Assembly (NCBI GenBank): GCA_009869945.1
Contig: WIXG01000197.1
Span: forward strand, 62,001-126,000
DNA: 64,000 nt
Source of the DNA: Mesaphorura yosii
Lineage: Eukaryota > Arthropoda > Collembola > Poduromorpha > Tullbergiidae
Direction of reading: 5' to 3'
Below, one piece after another: positions 52,231-63,731 of the stretch; positions within the stretch are counted from its first letter, which is position 1; each line of letters begins with the position of its first letter. The notes below the pieces were generated by a model, which ran no database searches, was not told the DNA's origin, and saw only the letters and a list, made by a program, of their open reading frames with translations. A program made the translations under genes and the position numbers.

Positions 52231-55200
52231 ATGGATTCGCAAGAAGGACTATCGAGGCCGAGGCAATCAGCGTCATCCGCTGCTGCAGCACTGAATCGAC
52301 GTCGAGCATTTCTGCAAAACTTCACTCCGGCATTCAACATAGGACCTCAGGCTCAAAGAGGTCAAATGTCAAACGTTATGGCTGCAGCTAGCAGACAATC
52401 TGCTGCTGGAACTCTGGCACAGGCAACTGCAGTCGCGTTCTCTCCATATGTAGCCAGGAGAACCAAAATTGTGCCCGAAATGACGATGCACCATGAAGAA
52501 GACGAACCAATATATGGAGACCAATTAGATGAAGAAGAAATTGGAGAAAGCGAGCCTGATTTTGACGAGGAAGAAATAAATGATGAAGATGTTGGTCACG
52601 TGGAATTGGATGGAGTTGACATTGATGAAGTGGAAGAAGTTCAAGCAGAAGAGATAGACGACATGGAAGCTCTCGACGAGGAAGAGGAAATGGATATTCC
52701 AGTGCCGCATTACGACTCCAGATACGCCTCTCAAGATGAATACATGTATGATAATGAAGTGCTGGAGGAAGAATTTTCTGATGATGAGTTAGCATCATCA
52801 TCGTTTGATCAAAGGAATCTTGCTGATATTCAAGGGGGAAGTTCTTCGTTCCCCATTAAATCCAAGAATTCTTCTCAGTGGAACGAATCTTCAAGTGCAC
52901 AAGGAATTGGGAAAGAAAGAATGAGGGAAGACGACCAAGACGAACCCGAGGAGTGGATGTCAGATGAAGAATTCGAAGAGTTGGATGAGGCTCCACCAAC
53001 CGTAAGCAAAGCCCACCTACAGCTTCCATTGAGGCAAGCAGCCCCTGATACCACGCCTCAGAGACCCATGAAGGTTAAGCCAATTATAAGCCCGGATATT
53101 TGTGATGGAACAGTGTCCAGGTCATATCCAACAGTACCAACAGTGAGACAGCAGGTATTGAAATTGCTTAATGACGATTCGGGTGAGGATAGCGACGATA
53201 TTCGAGTAGAGGTGGACCCAATGCTGGAATGTATTAAAGGAACAAATGCAACATCTCAGCAAAGTAGCGCAATTCCGGGCAGGACTATTCGTCTTTCGTT
53301 CGCGCACGCCTCGCCTTCGCCAGAGAAGAGGCCAAAGCGTGTCCCCATGCCTACACAAGAGGGGTCCGATGACGATTCAAACGATTTCGGGGAGGACAGT
53401 AACGTAACTCCTGGCAGGCCTCCGATTCGTCTTTCATTCACGCAAGGGTCCTCGTCTTCGCCGGAGAAGCGGCCAAAGCGTTCCCTCCTCAAGCCTACGC
53501 AAGAGAAGTCCGGGGACGATTCAAACCATTCCGGGGAAGACAGTAACGTAACTCCTGCCAGGCTTCCGATTCGTCTTTCATTCACGCACGACTCCTCGTC
53601 TTCGCCGGAGAAGCGGCCAAAGCGTGCCCTCACGCCTACAAAAGAGAGGTCTGATGACGATTCAAACGACTACGAGAATGACACAGCTGACACTCAAGAA
53701 GAAGATTCCCCGAAGAAGTCCAGAGTAAGTAGAGAGAGTACAACGAAAAGAAGGGTCGGGCGTCCTAAGAAACCGGGAAAGTATGAAGGAAATGACGATG
53801 ATGATTCACAAACCTTGGAATCAGCAGACGATTCAAAGGATGCGTTGGAAACTTCAAGAACCTCGACTGCGAGGGGAACAAGGCGCACGGCACGCGCCAG
53901 AAAACCAACAAAGCGATTCGTTATCAACTTTGGGGGGCGAAGCAGCTCAAGCTCGGCGAGTCCCCGCAAAGGTCAAGACAAAGGGACCGATGACAAAGAC
54001 AGGAGTCTGACAATAACAGTCAGAAATGTTGGCGATGCAGTTCCACGAGGTCGTGGCAGCAATGGAAGAACTAGAGGCAGACCAAAGGGTTCCACGGCAA
54101 AACTTCGTACACATGCCACAGCCTGCATGGGAAATATTGTTCAAGAGGTTATGAACAAAAGTACTGACGATTTGGAAACCCAGTCGGGGCCACATTCAGA
54201 CACGGAGGCTGACTCACAAGTCAAAGGTAGCATACCTTATTGGTTACATTGAAACAATGATTGACTTCATTTTGTTTCTTTTTCAGGACCAAAAATAAGT
54301 TCTCGTGGAGGACGCAGGGAACGAGCGCCAAAAGTGCCCAAAGAAAAGAACAACAGAGTCTCGAAGTCGAAGCTTCCCGATATTTTGGATGAAAATGCCA
54401 TGATGGGTTACACCAAAACACGAGGTTAGACTTTTCCGAAAACGACTACGGTAGAAAGCCGTTGCAGACTTCATTCAGCCCCGAACTTCTGTCACTTCTT
54501 TTTTTAGATGAATTTGATAATTCAGTTGATGGCGAGTCCATCAATTTAGGGGACGACGATACGAGATTTAGTAATAGCAATAATATGAACTCGCCGGCTA
54601 ATTCTAATTTGGATTCAACTGGCTTGAAAATTAAGAAACAGAAAAATGCGCCGACGTTCTTAGCAGAGAGGTTGGTCTCAACTCCTAGTTATAGTTGAAT
54701 AATGGGAACCCATTCCTTCAGCAATCTTGTACTTGTGCAATGCGTTTTCAGAAAACCGGTGACAGCTGAAACATTATTTGACTATTGGTGGACCCGAGAC
54801 GGAAAGTCCGAGCGATTTGTACTACAGGAGCAAATCTCTGAATTTTTAGGAATAACTTCGTTTAAGCGAAAGTATCCGGATTTGAAAAGGAGGGTTGTTG
54901 ATATGGAAGAAAGGATGTTTCTGCAGAAGGAGAAAGTTGTGACTGAAGTTCAATGTGATCTCGGACTCACACCCTTATATTTCGACGATGTCATTCCCAT
55001 CTTACGTCAAGACTTCCACTCGAAGTATTTGGAGCTGGAAGAAGTCTGGTCACAGAGAATGCAGTTGGAATTGGAAAGAAAGAAAAATGAAACCAGACCA
55101 GTAGAGAGGTCGCCAATAAAAATGAGGCCTGAAGACGTGAGGAAGACCCTTCTTCTGTCAACAGCAGAATGGAACTCAGCCATGAACAGAGACCGGCAAA

Positions 55201-57019
55201 TTCACCGAAGTCGTGCGATGGATCTCCAGACACTTACCATTCACGAACAAATAGGACGCACTCAAAAGTTCATTTTACCACCAGAGAAGACTAAAGTCGG
55301 ATATTTCCCAAAGCCCGTCCTGATTGGTCATTTTGTCGACGAGGACTGCATTCCAACGTAAGAAATATGGGAGGTTGCCAAATGTTTTCTCACCTCGTCC
55401 ATTTTCTGCCATTCTTGTAATTTTAGGTGGACATCTGAGGAACTAAAGTATCTTCCGCTGAATACGCCTGTGTACGGACCTGTAGTCGAAAACACAGTTG
55501 GAGATTCGGAAGACAGCGAGTCGGACTCAGACGACTCATCAACGACAGATGATACAAGGTAGCGAAGGCTCGAGTTATAGAATTTTAATGGTTACGTATT
55601 TATGGGACTCAACATTTCACGAATTGTACATCCATTTAGTTCCAGCAGCGACCTCACAGGCAAACAGGAGCCTTCGTCTGATACGGATGACAATGCGAGT
55701 GCAACTGACAATGTAACCCCACTCGTTGTTGGTGGTGAAAACAACTTGGGAGGCCCGGAAGGAATGAATGTAGTTTGTAAATCTTGCAGCGGTGGAATCA
55801 TGAACAACAAAGATGCCGTCCCTGAGATGATCATACATTGCACAAAATGCAAAGTCCCAAGTATGAAAACTTCGTCATTCTTAATGTCTTCGTGTTCGTT
55901 AGTCTCCCGAGATTTTTACGAAAATGTTTACGGTCAGGGTTCGACCATGGTATATACCACTGGTATATCACAGTGGTAAATACCGTAAGTCCCTTATGGA
56001 AAATTGACTGAAAAGTGTGAAATACTGTGAAATACTATGAAACTCTAGCAAAATTGTCCCAAGTTATCAGGTGGCGCCCTAAAAAATATGAAAATCGCTA
56101 CTTGAGACTGGCGGCATTTACCAGTTTTTCACAGTAATGTGCGGTGTATACCAGTATTTCACCGTGGTATGTGATATTCTCTAAAAAAATGTTATTTGTC
56201 GAACCCTGTTTACGGTTAACAGATCATCCATCTTGCTTGGAGTTGTCCCTGGATATGCTGCCATTTATTCTTAAGTACAATTGGCAGTGCACTGATTGCA
56301 AAAACTGCATTGAGTGCAATGACCCAGCAGATGAAGACAAGATGCTGTTCTGCGACTTGTGTGATAGAGGGTGAGAAATATTGACTGATTCAACCTTGCT
56401 CTGAAATAAAAGAGTTAGTAAGTTACGTCTATACCGAGATTTTTGAAATTGCAGGTATCACATTTACTGCGTTGGATTGAGAAAGGTTCCAACGGGTCGC
56501 TGGCACTGCCGAGTGTGTGCCGTGTGTTATTCATGCGGTGCAAAAACTCCTTCTGAAGAAGATCGGTTGGCAGAATGGTATCACGAGGTAAGCTTCATTA
56601 TCATAGTTTTGACCCTCGCGTAGAGAAACATTACATTCATTGCAATTGCAAATTTTCATTGCAGTTCAAAAGAGGCGAGAAGAATTCAAAGTTTTATTTA
56701 CACTCTCATTGCGTAAATTGTCACAAGCTGTTCAAGAAAGGACACTACTGCCCGTCTTGCCTGAAAGTGCACCAAAAGTTTGATCGGAGCGATAAGTCTC
56801 TAACCGAATGTCGAACTTGTGAGAAATGGGTCCATGCAGGTAAGCTCCTACTTTTTTCTTAACCAAATACCAAGAACTAAATTTTGGTCTCGCAATTCAG
56901 AATGTGCCAAGTCGAAGCCCGTCACTTCAGGCACAATGTTTGGGTTCCGATGCGACGCCTGCGAAGCCGCATTCAAGATAAGGACAAAGATTAGAACACC
57001 CTTTGGCTCATGTCCGTAA
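52231..57019 (+). CDS. PHF10: PHF10 / e(y)3 (SAYP) subunit of the PBAP chromatin remodeller
   Basis: Subunit of the PBAF/PBAP SWI/SNF complex, enhancer of yellow 3 in Drosophila. Exons: 52231-54226, 54287-54424, 54508-54670, 54752-55357, 55427-55558, 55640-55860, 56223-56370, 56455-56587, 56665-56839, 56901-57019; 1276 residues. Exon 1 encodes a long acidic and Ser-rich region with three tandem repeats (about 352-490) and two AT-hooks, VGRPKKPG near 508 and TRGRPKG near 614. The SAY domain starts near 770: ETLFDYWW, QEQISEFLGITSFKRKYPDL, EVQCDLGLT, then WTSEELKYLPLNTP. PHD1 (CKSCSGG to CLEL) lies at about 1054-1095 and PHD2 (CKNCIECND, CDLCDRGYHIYCVGL) at about 1110-1160. A third Cys/His-rich zone (CVNCHKLF, CPSCLKV, CRTCEKWVHAEC, CDACE) closes the protein. 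It resembles fly SAYP more than the short vertebrate PHF10. Confidence 0.92.
53287..53690 (+). repeat. Three in-frame tandem repeats in PHF10/e(y)3 exon 1
   Basis: Units begin at 53287, 53425 and 53569 (attcgtcttt), so they are 138 and 144 bases long. Each encodes IRLSF, a Ser-rich bend, PEKRPKR, then PTxE, DDSN and GEDSNVTP (the last copy is degenerate). Frame is kept in all copies. Each carries a basic KRPKR cluster next to an acidic patch. DNA similarity is high enough to suggest recent expansion. Confidence 0.85.
55935..56208. mobile_element. Non-autonomous hAT-like transposon (MITE), 274 bp
   Basis: The element begins CAGGGTTCGAC and ends GTCGAACCCTG: perfect 11-bp terminal inverted repeats. 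It is flanked by an 8-bp direct repeat TTTACGGT at 55927-55934 and 56209-56216. TIRs starting CAG and an 8-bp target duplication are the marks of the hAT superfamily. It lies inside the PHF10/e(y)3 intron 55861-56222. Without element and one duplication copy that intron would be 80 bases, the normal size here. The interior holds short palindromic copies of a ggtatataccac / ttaccag theme and no ORF, so it is non-autonomous. Confidence 0.88.
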
Positions 57020-57631
57020 GCTTTACTTCCCTTGGTATTGTTATGTTTTTTGTAATCACAACGAATCACAAGTACGGACACTTTTTATGCGAGCTCTGAA
57101 ATTTAATTAGAATTTTTACGACGTGAATTATTATTTTGACTCTGATTGCAATTACATTGTAATTTTTAAAAAATATAGATAATGCATGTAATTTTGTATA
57201 AGTATATTTATAATGTAATTTATTATGCACGACCGATATTTTTTTCTTATTGATAAAACTTTTAAAAAGTTAAAAATACACCGTTATTGTTCATTTTCTT
57301 ATGTTTATATATAAATGTGTACAATCATTATTGTGCATGTGCGAAATTATTTGTCGATGGAGTAAACAGAACACATTGTTTGACTACAAAGATACTCAAA
57401 GTTCATTTCGCCGTACTTGCGCGCTCCTATTTACTTCTATACAGTGGAAATGGTATGGTTACGCTTGGCAATATAGTTTTTTTTTCGACTACTTAAGTTT
57501 CTGGTAATTTTGGACAAGTGTTAATCACAATTTGGTTACATCGTCTCTTGGTAACAGAATGCAATGGAAAGACGATCTTCAGTCTTAAAATAGCTACTCG
57601 TTTTAAATTACAAGGCAATGAGCTATTAAAA
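57020..57631. other. Convergent 3' gap, PHF10 / ApoL-like copy 2
   Basis: About 610 strongly AT-rich bases between two convergent stop codons. They hold the 3' UTRs; several short homopolymer runs, but no gene, are seen. Confidence 0.55.
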
Positions 57632-58902
57632 TTAAAGGTGATCTTCCATAAGATCGAGCATACTCATCCACTCTTCCTCGCTTTCCTTGAGCGCCTCAAT
57701 AATGGTTTTTAAATGAGGAACGAGAGGATGATCATTCTTCCAATTGCGTACTATGCTGACGATATCCACGACGGTGAATGCGACTCCCACCACAACTCCG
57801 ACGCCCTGCAGCACACCTTGCCCAATCATTGTCCCTGTCTTGAAGAAGATGTTGACCACCTTGTCAATTGGGGTCACGCTCATGACGATCCGTCCAACCC
57901 CTGCTGAGGCACCAACGATTCCACCTGCCAACTTTATATTTGCTTGTGAGTCCAAGCTACAGTCGGTAGTCGTCGCGTTCAGAGTCTTGTCAGCACCGAC
58001 AATTTTCGAACTAATGAGTCGAGCCTCGTCTTCGACATCAGTATCAGAGGAGAGATTAATGTTGTTGTTCTTAATGCAACGGAATACTTCTACAACAGCC
58101 ACTTCCTTGTCGTAGCCCCACTCAACCAGCTTGTGTACAATGCAATTGATGCTTGTTGTAAATTTCCCAAGCTCCAAAGCCATTGCGTTCCGTTCGTCTT
58201 GCAATACTTTGAGAATATTTTCGTACTTCTTAGTTATGACTGCGTCGGCAATATCAGATCCTGCACTTGTCAAAGCACCCGAAACCGCACAGGTGCCCCC
58301 AAAAATTGTAGCTGGTACTAAAGACAATCTGTTAAAGAGTTGTCGGCTTTAAAATTTAAACTAAACTTGCATTCTCAGTATAAAATCGTATGTACCCCAG
58401 TGTAAAAGGTGCAGCGATTACACAGCCAATCAAAACTCCTGTTCCGACACCAGCCACCGAGACTCCGGTAGTTTTAGCTGAAACCAAACACGTCAAACGA
58501 CTTTCGACCTATGTCTTCAATAGGAAATAGGAAATAGCTGCATTTACCTATCAGTAAATTTTTTCGATGCTTCTCAATCTGCTCGATCATTTCATTCATT
58601 TTCCCAAGTAATTCTCGATCTTTCTCAAGCAGGAGTTTCAATACTTGAATAAATGTCAGTGGAGTGGGTTCTTCTACTGCCTCGCTCAAGTTGGTTATTA
58701 CCAGGTTCGTCAGATTTTCGTCTAGGTTTTCAGTGCTGGATGAGAGAGTTGAGGATTTCGGGTCCAGAAGACCGATTTCTTTTTGCATGAAGGGAAACGC
58801 GGAGAAAGAATTTTCATCTTCAAACTCTTCTTCGGTGTCATCATCGTCTTCAAATGTGATCGAAATTAGTTCGTCGGGAAGCTGGATTTTTCGCTTCTCC
58901 AT
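57632..58902 (-). CDS. Apolipoprotein-L-like protein, copy 2
   Basis: Exons (minus): 58902-58548, 58477-58367, 58317-57632; 383 residues. The first 85 residues are acidic and Ser-rich, followed by a coiled-coil-like helix (LLEKDRELLGKMNEMIEQIEKH). From about 120 comes a Gly-rich membrane-inserting stretch split over an intron (TTGVSVAGVGTGVLIG, then IAAPFTLG), and TIFGGTCAVSGALTSAGSD. A long helical middle follows, and a second hairpin GQGVLQGVGVVVGVAFTVVDI with IVRNWKNDHP. The C-terminal helix is acidic (EALKESEEEW). Layout and length match copy 1 at 35364-36588, although identity is low. The start at 58900-58902 is the first in-frame ATG; the frame stays open upstream, so a further 5' exon is possible. 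The exon join at 58367/58317 uses a weak GTTTAG donor. No signal peptide is seen. Confidence 0.72.
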
Positions 58903-59915
58903 TCTGTAGTTCGAAGGCAGTGAAGATACTGATACGCTTGATTTTGTACAGCTGCATAAAGGCACCAGAATTTAATTTGACCTGAAAATAATTAGTATAG
59001 TCAAATGAGGTTCATCTTACACTGCCGGAATGAGATCAGTTACTTAAGCAAATCAGCATTAGCTGCAATACTTCAGTAGCTGTGATGAATCTTGCGTCGC
59101 AGCAGTGACCAATTGAAGATAAGGAGTGTGAACTTGAAAGGAAGAATGCACGACCAAAAGTGTTAAGGCACTTGGTTTCGTTTGGGTTGGAAGACACTTT
59201 GAATTCCGAACACTGACTTTCGTATAGTACTAACTGTAATAAACGTGCAGTATCTAACAATGACTCATGTTCGGTCGCATTACTACGTCAGGAGTGATAA
59301 GGATAACACACTGCGTAGTACTACTTGAGACGTTGCAATTTTGAATACTGATAAACCCTTCCGCGGTCAACCAGCCAGCAATAAAAACGTCACTGTGAAA
59401 ATGATGCAGACTGAAAGAAAAGTAGCGCTTGCAACTGGGGGCGAAGAGTCTTGCTCTGGCGAAATTAGCGAATGTCACCATAAATTATGTGAAATTGCAG
59501 CTGTTGAGCAGTTGAACTGTTATTGAAAGTCAAAATAAATGAAAGGAACAGAGAACCATGAACGAGTTTAGTGTTTGTGGTTGAGCGAATTTGAGACTGA
59601 AAACGAAAGACCGTGACCGACTTGAATCTGCAACAAATAAATTCTGCTTCACGCTACCCCAAAAGAAATTGCAATTGGCAACGCACGATGCACAGCACAA
59701 GAAAATGTGGGCTTTACAACAGTCTCAACTCAAATTCATGTACTCTCATTTTTAATATGGTTCATAGTAAGCTAAATTAATCCAACAAATAAATAAATGT
59801 GAACATGTAAAGGGTAACTAATTTTGCATTGCATTGACAAATATGACGACATAGATTTTACGTGACTAATAATAACGCTAATGGAAATGATGTAATACGT
59901 AACACATTTATTCGA
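58903..59915. other. 1-kb gap between ApoL-like copy 2 and the Gly-rich membrane protein gene
   Basis: Both neighbours are on the minus strand, so this holds the ApoL-like promoter and the 3' UTR of the next gene. The short frames here have no features I trust. Confidence 0.5.
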
Positions 59916-60816
59916 TTAACCGCTGCTGGAAGTCGCCTTGTTCTTCTGGGACGCGTTGTCATTTCCACACGGGTATTTCTCAGCACAGTCGTATTTGCCC
60001 TCTGCCGAGTCCCTCAGGATCGTGAGCGGTGTATTCATCGATGTTGGAACAAGGCCTTCGAGTATTCTGCAATAGAACCAGATAAAATGGAAGAGTTAAT
60101 CATTTGAATGGAATTTCAGCGAACACATTACGCAAGTAAGCCATAGCGGCACGCTAATGGCGAGTTTAATGGCCTGTCTGGACACAATTTCATTGCATGT
60201 AGATAGCGAACGAAAAGGAAACAATGCAAAACATTTCTTACCGTAGCAGATTTGAAAGTCCGTCCCGTGACCTGGCATAAGTTCCAATGTCACACACCAC
60301 CTTTTGTGCACACGTTTGAGACTGGATCGCCGTGAGGACCATGTGAGCTAATGCGTTAAGTTGACTCTCCTCAGGCTGCTGTGCTCCTTCGTGTTCAATA
60401 TTGTCGGCGGCGGCCGATCTGACAAATAAGTTGCCCTTTGCTCCTTTGGATTGCGTGAGAAGGTCGATCTTCCATGCAAATGCAGCCTTGATGGCGAGAA
60501 CTACGATGATAATCAGAAATAAAACGATGCCAACAACGATGATTGGCCCAATGAGATCTCCTTTGAACCCCCAGTAAGAGCCGAGTGGTGTGGATGGAAT
60601 ATAAGGCACTCCGTAGCCGTAGCCGCCGAGCCCACCCAACCAAGGGAAGCCAGCTCCGAAACCAGCGCTTCCTCCGATATCTAAGTTGAATGCTTTGCCA
60701 AATCCAGGATATAAGCTACCTAAACCACCAACGGGAGGCAACAGTCCGGGATCTCCGATAGGACCAGCACCGGCAACAGCACCGGCAGCAGCAGCGGCAG
60801 CAGCTTGATCAGCCAT
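59916..60816 (-). CDS. Gly/Ala-rich single-pass membrane protein, arthropod type
   Basis: Exons (minus): 60816-60242 and 60066-59916; 241 residues. It opens with an Ala run without a cleavable signal, then a Gly/Pro/Tyr-rich segment to about residue 86. One strong membrane span covers about 88-110 (IVVGIVLFLIIIVVLAIKAA). The C-terminal 90 residues have four cysteines in the order TCAQKVVC and then DCAEKYPC, with LLRRILEGL between. I associate this Cys arrangement (paired C near a helix, then C-x-x-x-Y-x-C at the end) with uncharacterised arthropod secreted or membrane proteins, which is one reason for placing the window in arthropods. The CG/A split codon at the exon join gives Arg and a continuous helix. 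The role is unknown. I do not recognise a named orthologue. Confidence 0.7.
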
Positions 60817-61496
60817 GTTGTATTTCTAAATGAAACAAGATACACACATATATAGAAAACTCTGGATGAGTGGTCAACTGCATGCAAGGAGTGTCAGACT
60901 TCCAAGTACGCCTTGCACAAGAATTTAGCAATAAATGTTGCATACCGATTCTCAAAGAATTTCACTGATAAACTAAAATCGTTGATGATTTGGAGAGGAA
61001 TCGGTTCCGTAGGTTGTGGCAGCAAATTACAAGAACTCGGCTTCACCACCAGGAGAATTTCTCAACCCGAGGATAAACAACTGAAGCACTTTAAGAGAAC
61101 CTTCCTTCGTAAAATGAAAAAAGCGACTAAAAGCGATTTGCGTATGTGCAAGGTCCTTTTATAACTTCGGTCTGAAGTGCCGCGAATTAACTTAGGACGT
61201 TGAGAGGTCAGTCGTCCGAGTGCAGCGCTTAGACAAAAGAGTCCGGGACAAGGGAATAATTAAATTACACGAGATTAAGCAAATTCTCGCAACCAAACCA
61301 AGTCAAGTTCAAAGGTTTTCGATGCAGGGCAGTCGAGATAATTGTGTGCTGCTGATAAATAACTTCAGAGGACAAAGACACTTCGAGACATTTGAGAGTA
61401 GTTTATTGGCAGTTTGTACAGATAACGCAAACATGATTAGCTCTAAGAAAGCATTGCATTGAAGTAAAACGTACATGGTAATCTCAAAGCCGAAAC
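60817..61496. other. 680-base gap upstream of the Gly-rich membrane protein gene
   Basis: Promoter side of the minus-strand gene at 59916-60816 and 3' side of the ENTPD gene. One plus-strand frame (60913-61164) is basic and without features, so I leave it out. Confidence 0.5.
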
Positions 61497-63731
61497 TTAG
61501 GCCGACAGCGTAACTTTTTGGTAATGATGCAGAAATTTTCGCATTTGCATCGCGTGGTAGACGAAAGCCAAACCAACGGTAACGAAAATTATGAACAGAA
61601 TCGTCAGCAGAGTAAAGGTTATGGCATCCAGGGATGGGATCGGGGGAATCGAGGCAATGGACTCCGTCGCGTTCACCATGTACCCAATCGCCCAGCCAAG
61701 TGAAACTCCGTCAACCTTCAGAACATGTGCACTCGTTAAAATTCTTCTAAATGTGAATGGCACGTATATGAATATCATGGCTTGGTTTGCAATTACTTCC
61801 GTTCCGAAGCGAATATTTGCCCACGCTTCTTCCGTGTTAAATTTGTAAACATCGTTCAACAGCGTGAAGACATAAGTTGCCTTGAAGCATAATTCGTCCA
61901 GGGTTTGAAACTTGATGGCTGTTCATAAATGTCAGGGAATTAGCACTGCAGGCTTTTACGTGACAAAATCGCGAATGATTAGCGTGTAGCGAACCTGGAT
62001 TTACCAAAACCTGCTGAGAAAGCTCCGCGTATGTGTATTTACAACTTTGCGCTGCAGACGATTTGAATATCTCTTTGGTCGTTGAACTCGATGTGTTAAG
62101 ACCCAATGACTGATAAATGTAACCGAAACCGGAAAAGGCCTAGACAGAAAACGCACGATATAAGGCATCAGCGACGAATTTTGGTTAAGTTTGTGTGTAC
62201 CTGGAACGATTGCTGGTGATAATTTCGCGGAATATTCTCAGTGTTCAAGCACTTGTCATCCGGTATGTTCATTTGAAAGCAGAATTGTTTGGTCATCAGA
62301 TGTCTCATTATCGTCTGGCATCGGTCCGAGTCACTGGACCCTTCAAAGGTGAACCTCTGCGGCATATTCTGGTATTTGCTCTGTAATCATAAAACGCCAG
62401 CTCAAAGCACACACATCTGTAGTACCGCAAATTGTGTGGACGTACGCACTTTGTACGATGAGGATTCAGCAAAAGAGTTGGTGCAAGAAGTGTTGAAAAC
62501 TGAGTGAAGGGTAAATGACGATGATTTCCCAATTGCCTCGCAAGGGCTTTGAATTACAAGATGATGGGTCTGGTCGTTGTACGTTCTTGAGAAGTCAATG
62601 CTTTGCTGCAATTAAAAGAATATTCGTTAAGAGTTTATCATTTCCATTAAATGAGTGCAATAGATCTCGCATTACCAGAACCAAGGCGGCCCTGTATCTA
62701 AGTTTAGCTTGAGACACTCCGTAGCAAAGGAAGCTCCGGGTGAATACGTCAAACGATTTTCCGTATAGTTTGATGGGCGCAATTGCAATGTCCGTTTCCA
62801 GAGTCTGAGGGATGGCATTTGACGGTGACGTCTCGAATGCAATTTGAGTTGACGCTCCTCCAAGATCCAATGCTCCCCACGTGGGCTTACCCTGCAAAAG
62901 AGACAAAGCAGGTTGCAAATGCATCGAAGTCGGCGGCGTGTCTAACATGTGAAGGGTTCGCCTTCTGACAAGTACAATTGATTACCACTGACTGAACGAA
63001 TTCTCCGGTTCAGGTAGTTCACGGTTATCCAGCCGCACGCTCCTTCCTTGGCACCAGACAAAATCTCGGCTTGAGCTTCGTTGAATTTCAGGTCACTCGA
63101 TGCCAAGTAGTACACGACCTTCTGCATAGTTGCTGTGGCGGCGCTGAGGTTCGTCTCTCTGAAGAATAATACAATTGCCAAATTGCCATGAGGTTCCTGC
63201 TAAATAATTCCTGGAATTGGAATTTAGAGAGTTGGTTGCTACCTCAGCAGTCGCATTCCAGCGGTTCCGCCAAAGAATACTTCTGACGGCTCACGTGATT
63301 CTTCAGGAATTGATTCCTGTTCCTTCTGGAAGCATTCATCCATGTACTTCTCGATCGTCTGGTTGCCGGACGATAGGACGTTGGCAATTCCGCCTATATA
63401 GAATTCATGTAGTCGCTTTCAGAAAACTTGAGACGATGCCAAACTTTACACGTTTGCGTCGAGCTTTCTGTTTCGTTGCATGAACAATGACGTCGCGACA
63501 AATTATCAACAAATGGAGTTTTGTTGTAAAGTTTTGATTATACAAGACAAATTGCAGAAGGCGACGTCTGTCATTTTGACCATGTGCATATTTAAAGCAG
63601 AAGACTTACTTGCCTTGAATACTACACGAATGTATTTGAGATACAATTCCGGTGTTATTTACTTTTGAACTTGGCCATCTGTACAGAAGTGCTTCCGTAT
63701 GAGTTGATCCGGCGTCAAAGACAATGGCGTA
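61497..63731 (-). CDS. Ectonucleoside triphosphate diphosphohydrolase (ENTPD1/2/3/8 group), 5' end outside the window
   Basis: Cell-surface enzyme of the CD39 family that hydrolyses extracellular ATP and ADP. Exons in the window (minus): 63731-63614, 63393-63243, 63158-62993, 62891-62676, 62605-62450, 62380-62201, 62139-61995, 61918-61797, 61715-61497; 490 residues. All apyrase conserved regions are present: ACR1 DAGSTHTE, ACR2 GGTAGMRLL, ACR3 ILSGAKEGACGWITVNYL, ACR4 ALDLGGASTQIAF and ACR5 FQAFSGFGYIY. The end has the GWAIGYMVN motif and a C-terminal membrane span (FTLLTILFIIFVTVGLAFVY), typical of the two-TM surface group. The N-terminal span must lie beyond 63731 or off the window. The intron 63394-63613 has a GC donor, and the donor at 62993 (GTCAGT) was chosen to keep phase. 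Confidence 0.9.
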
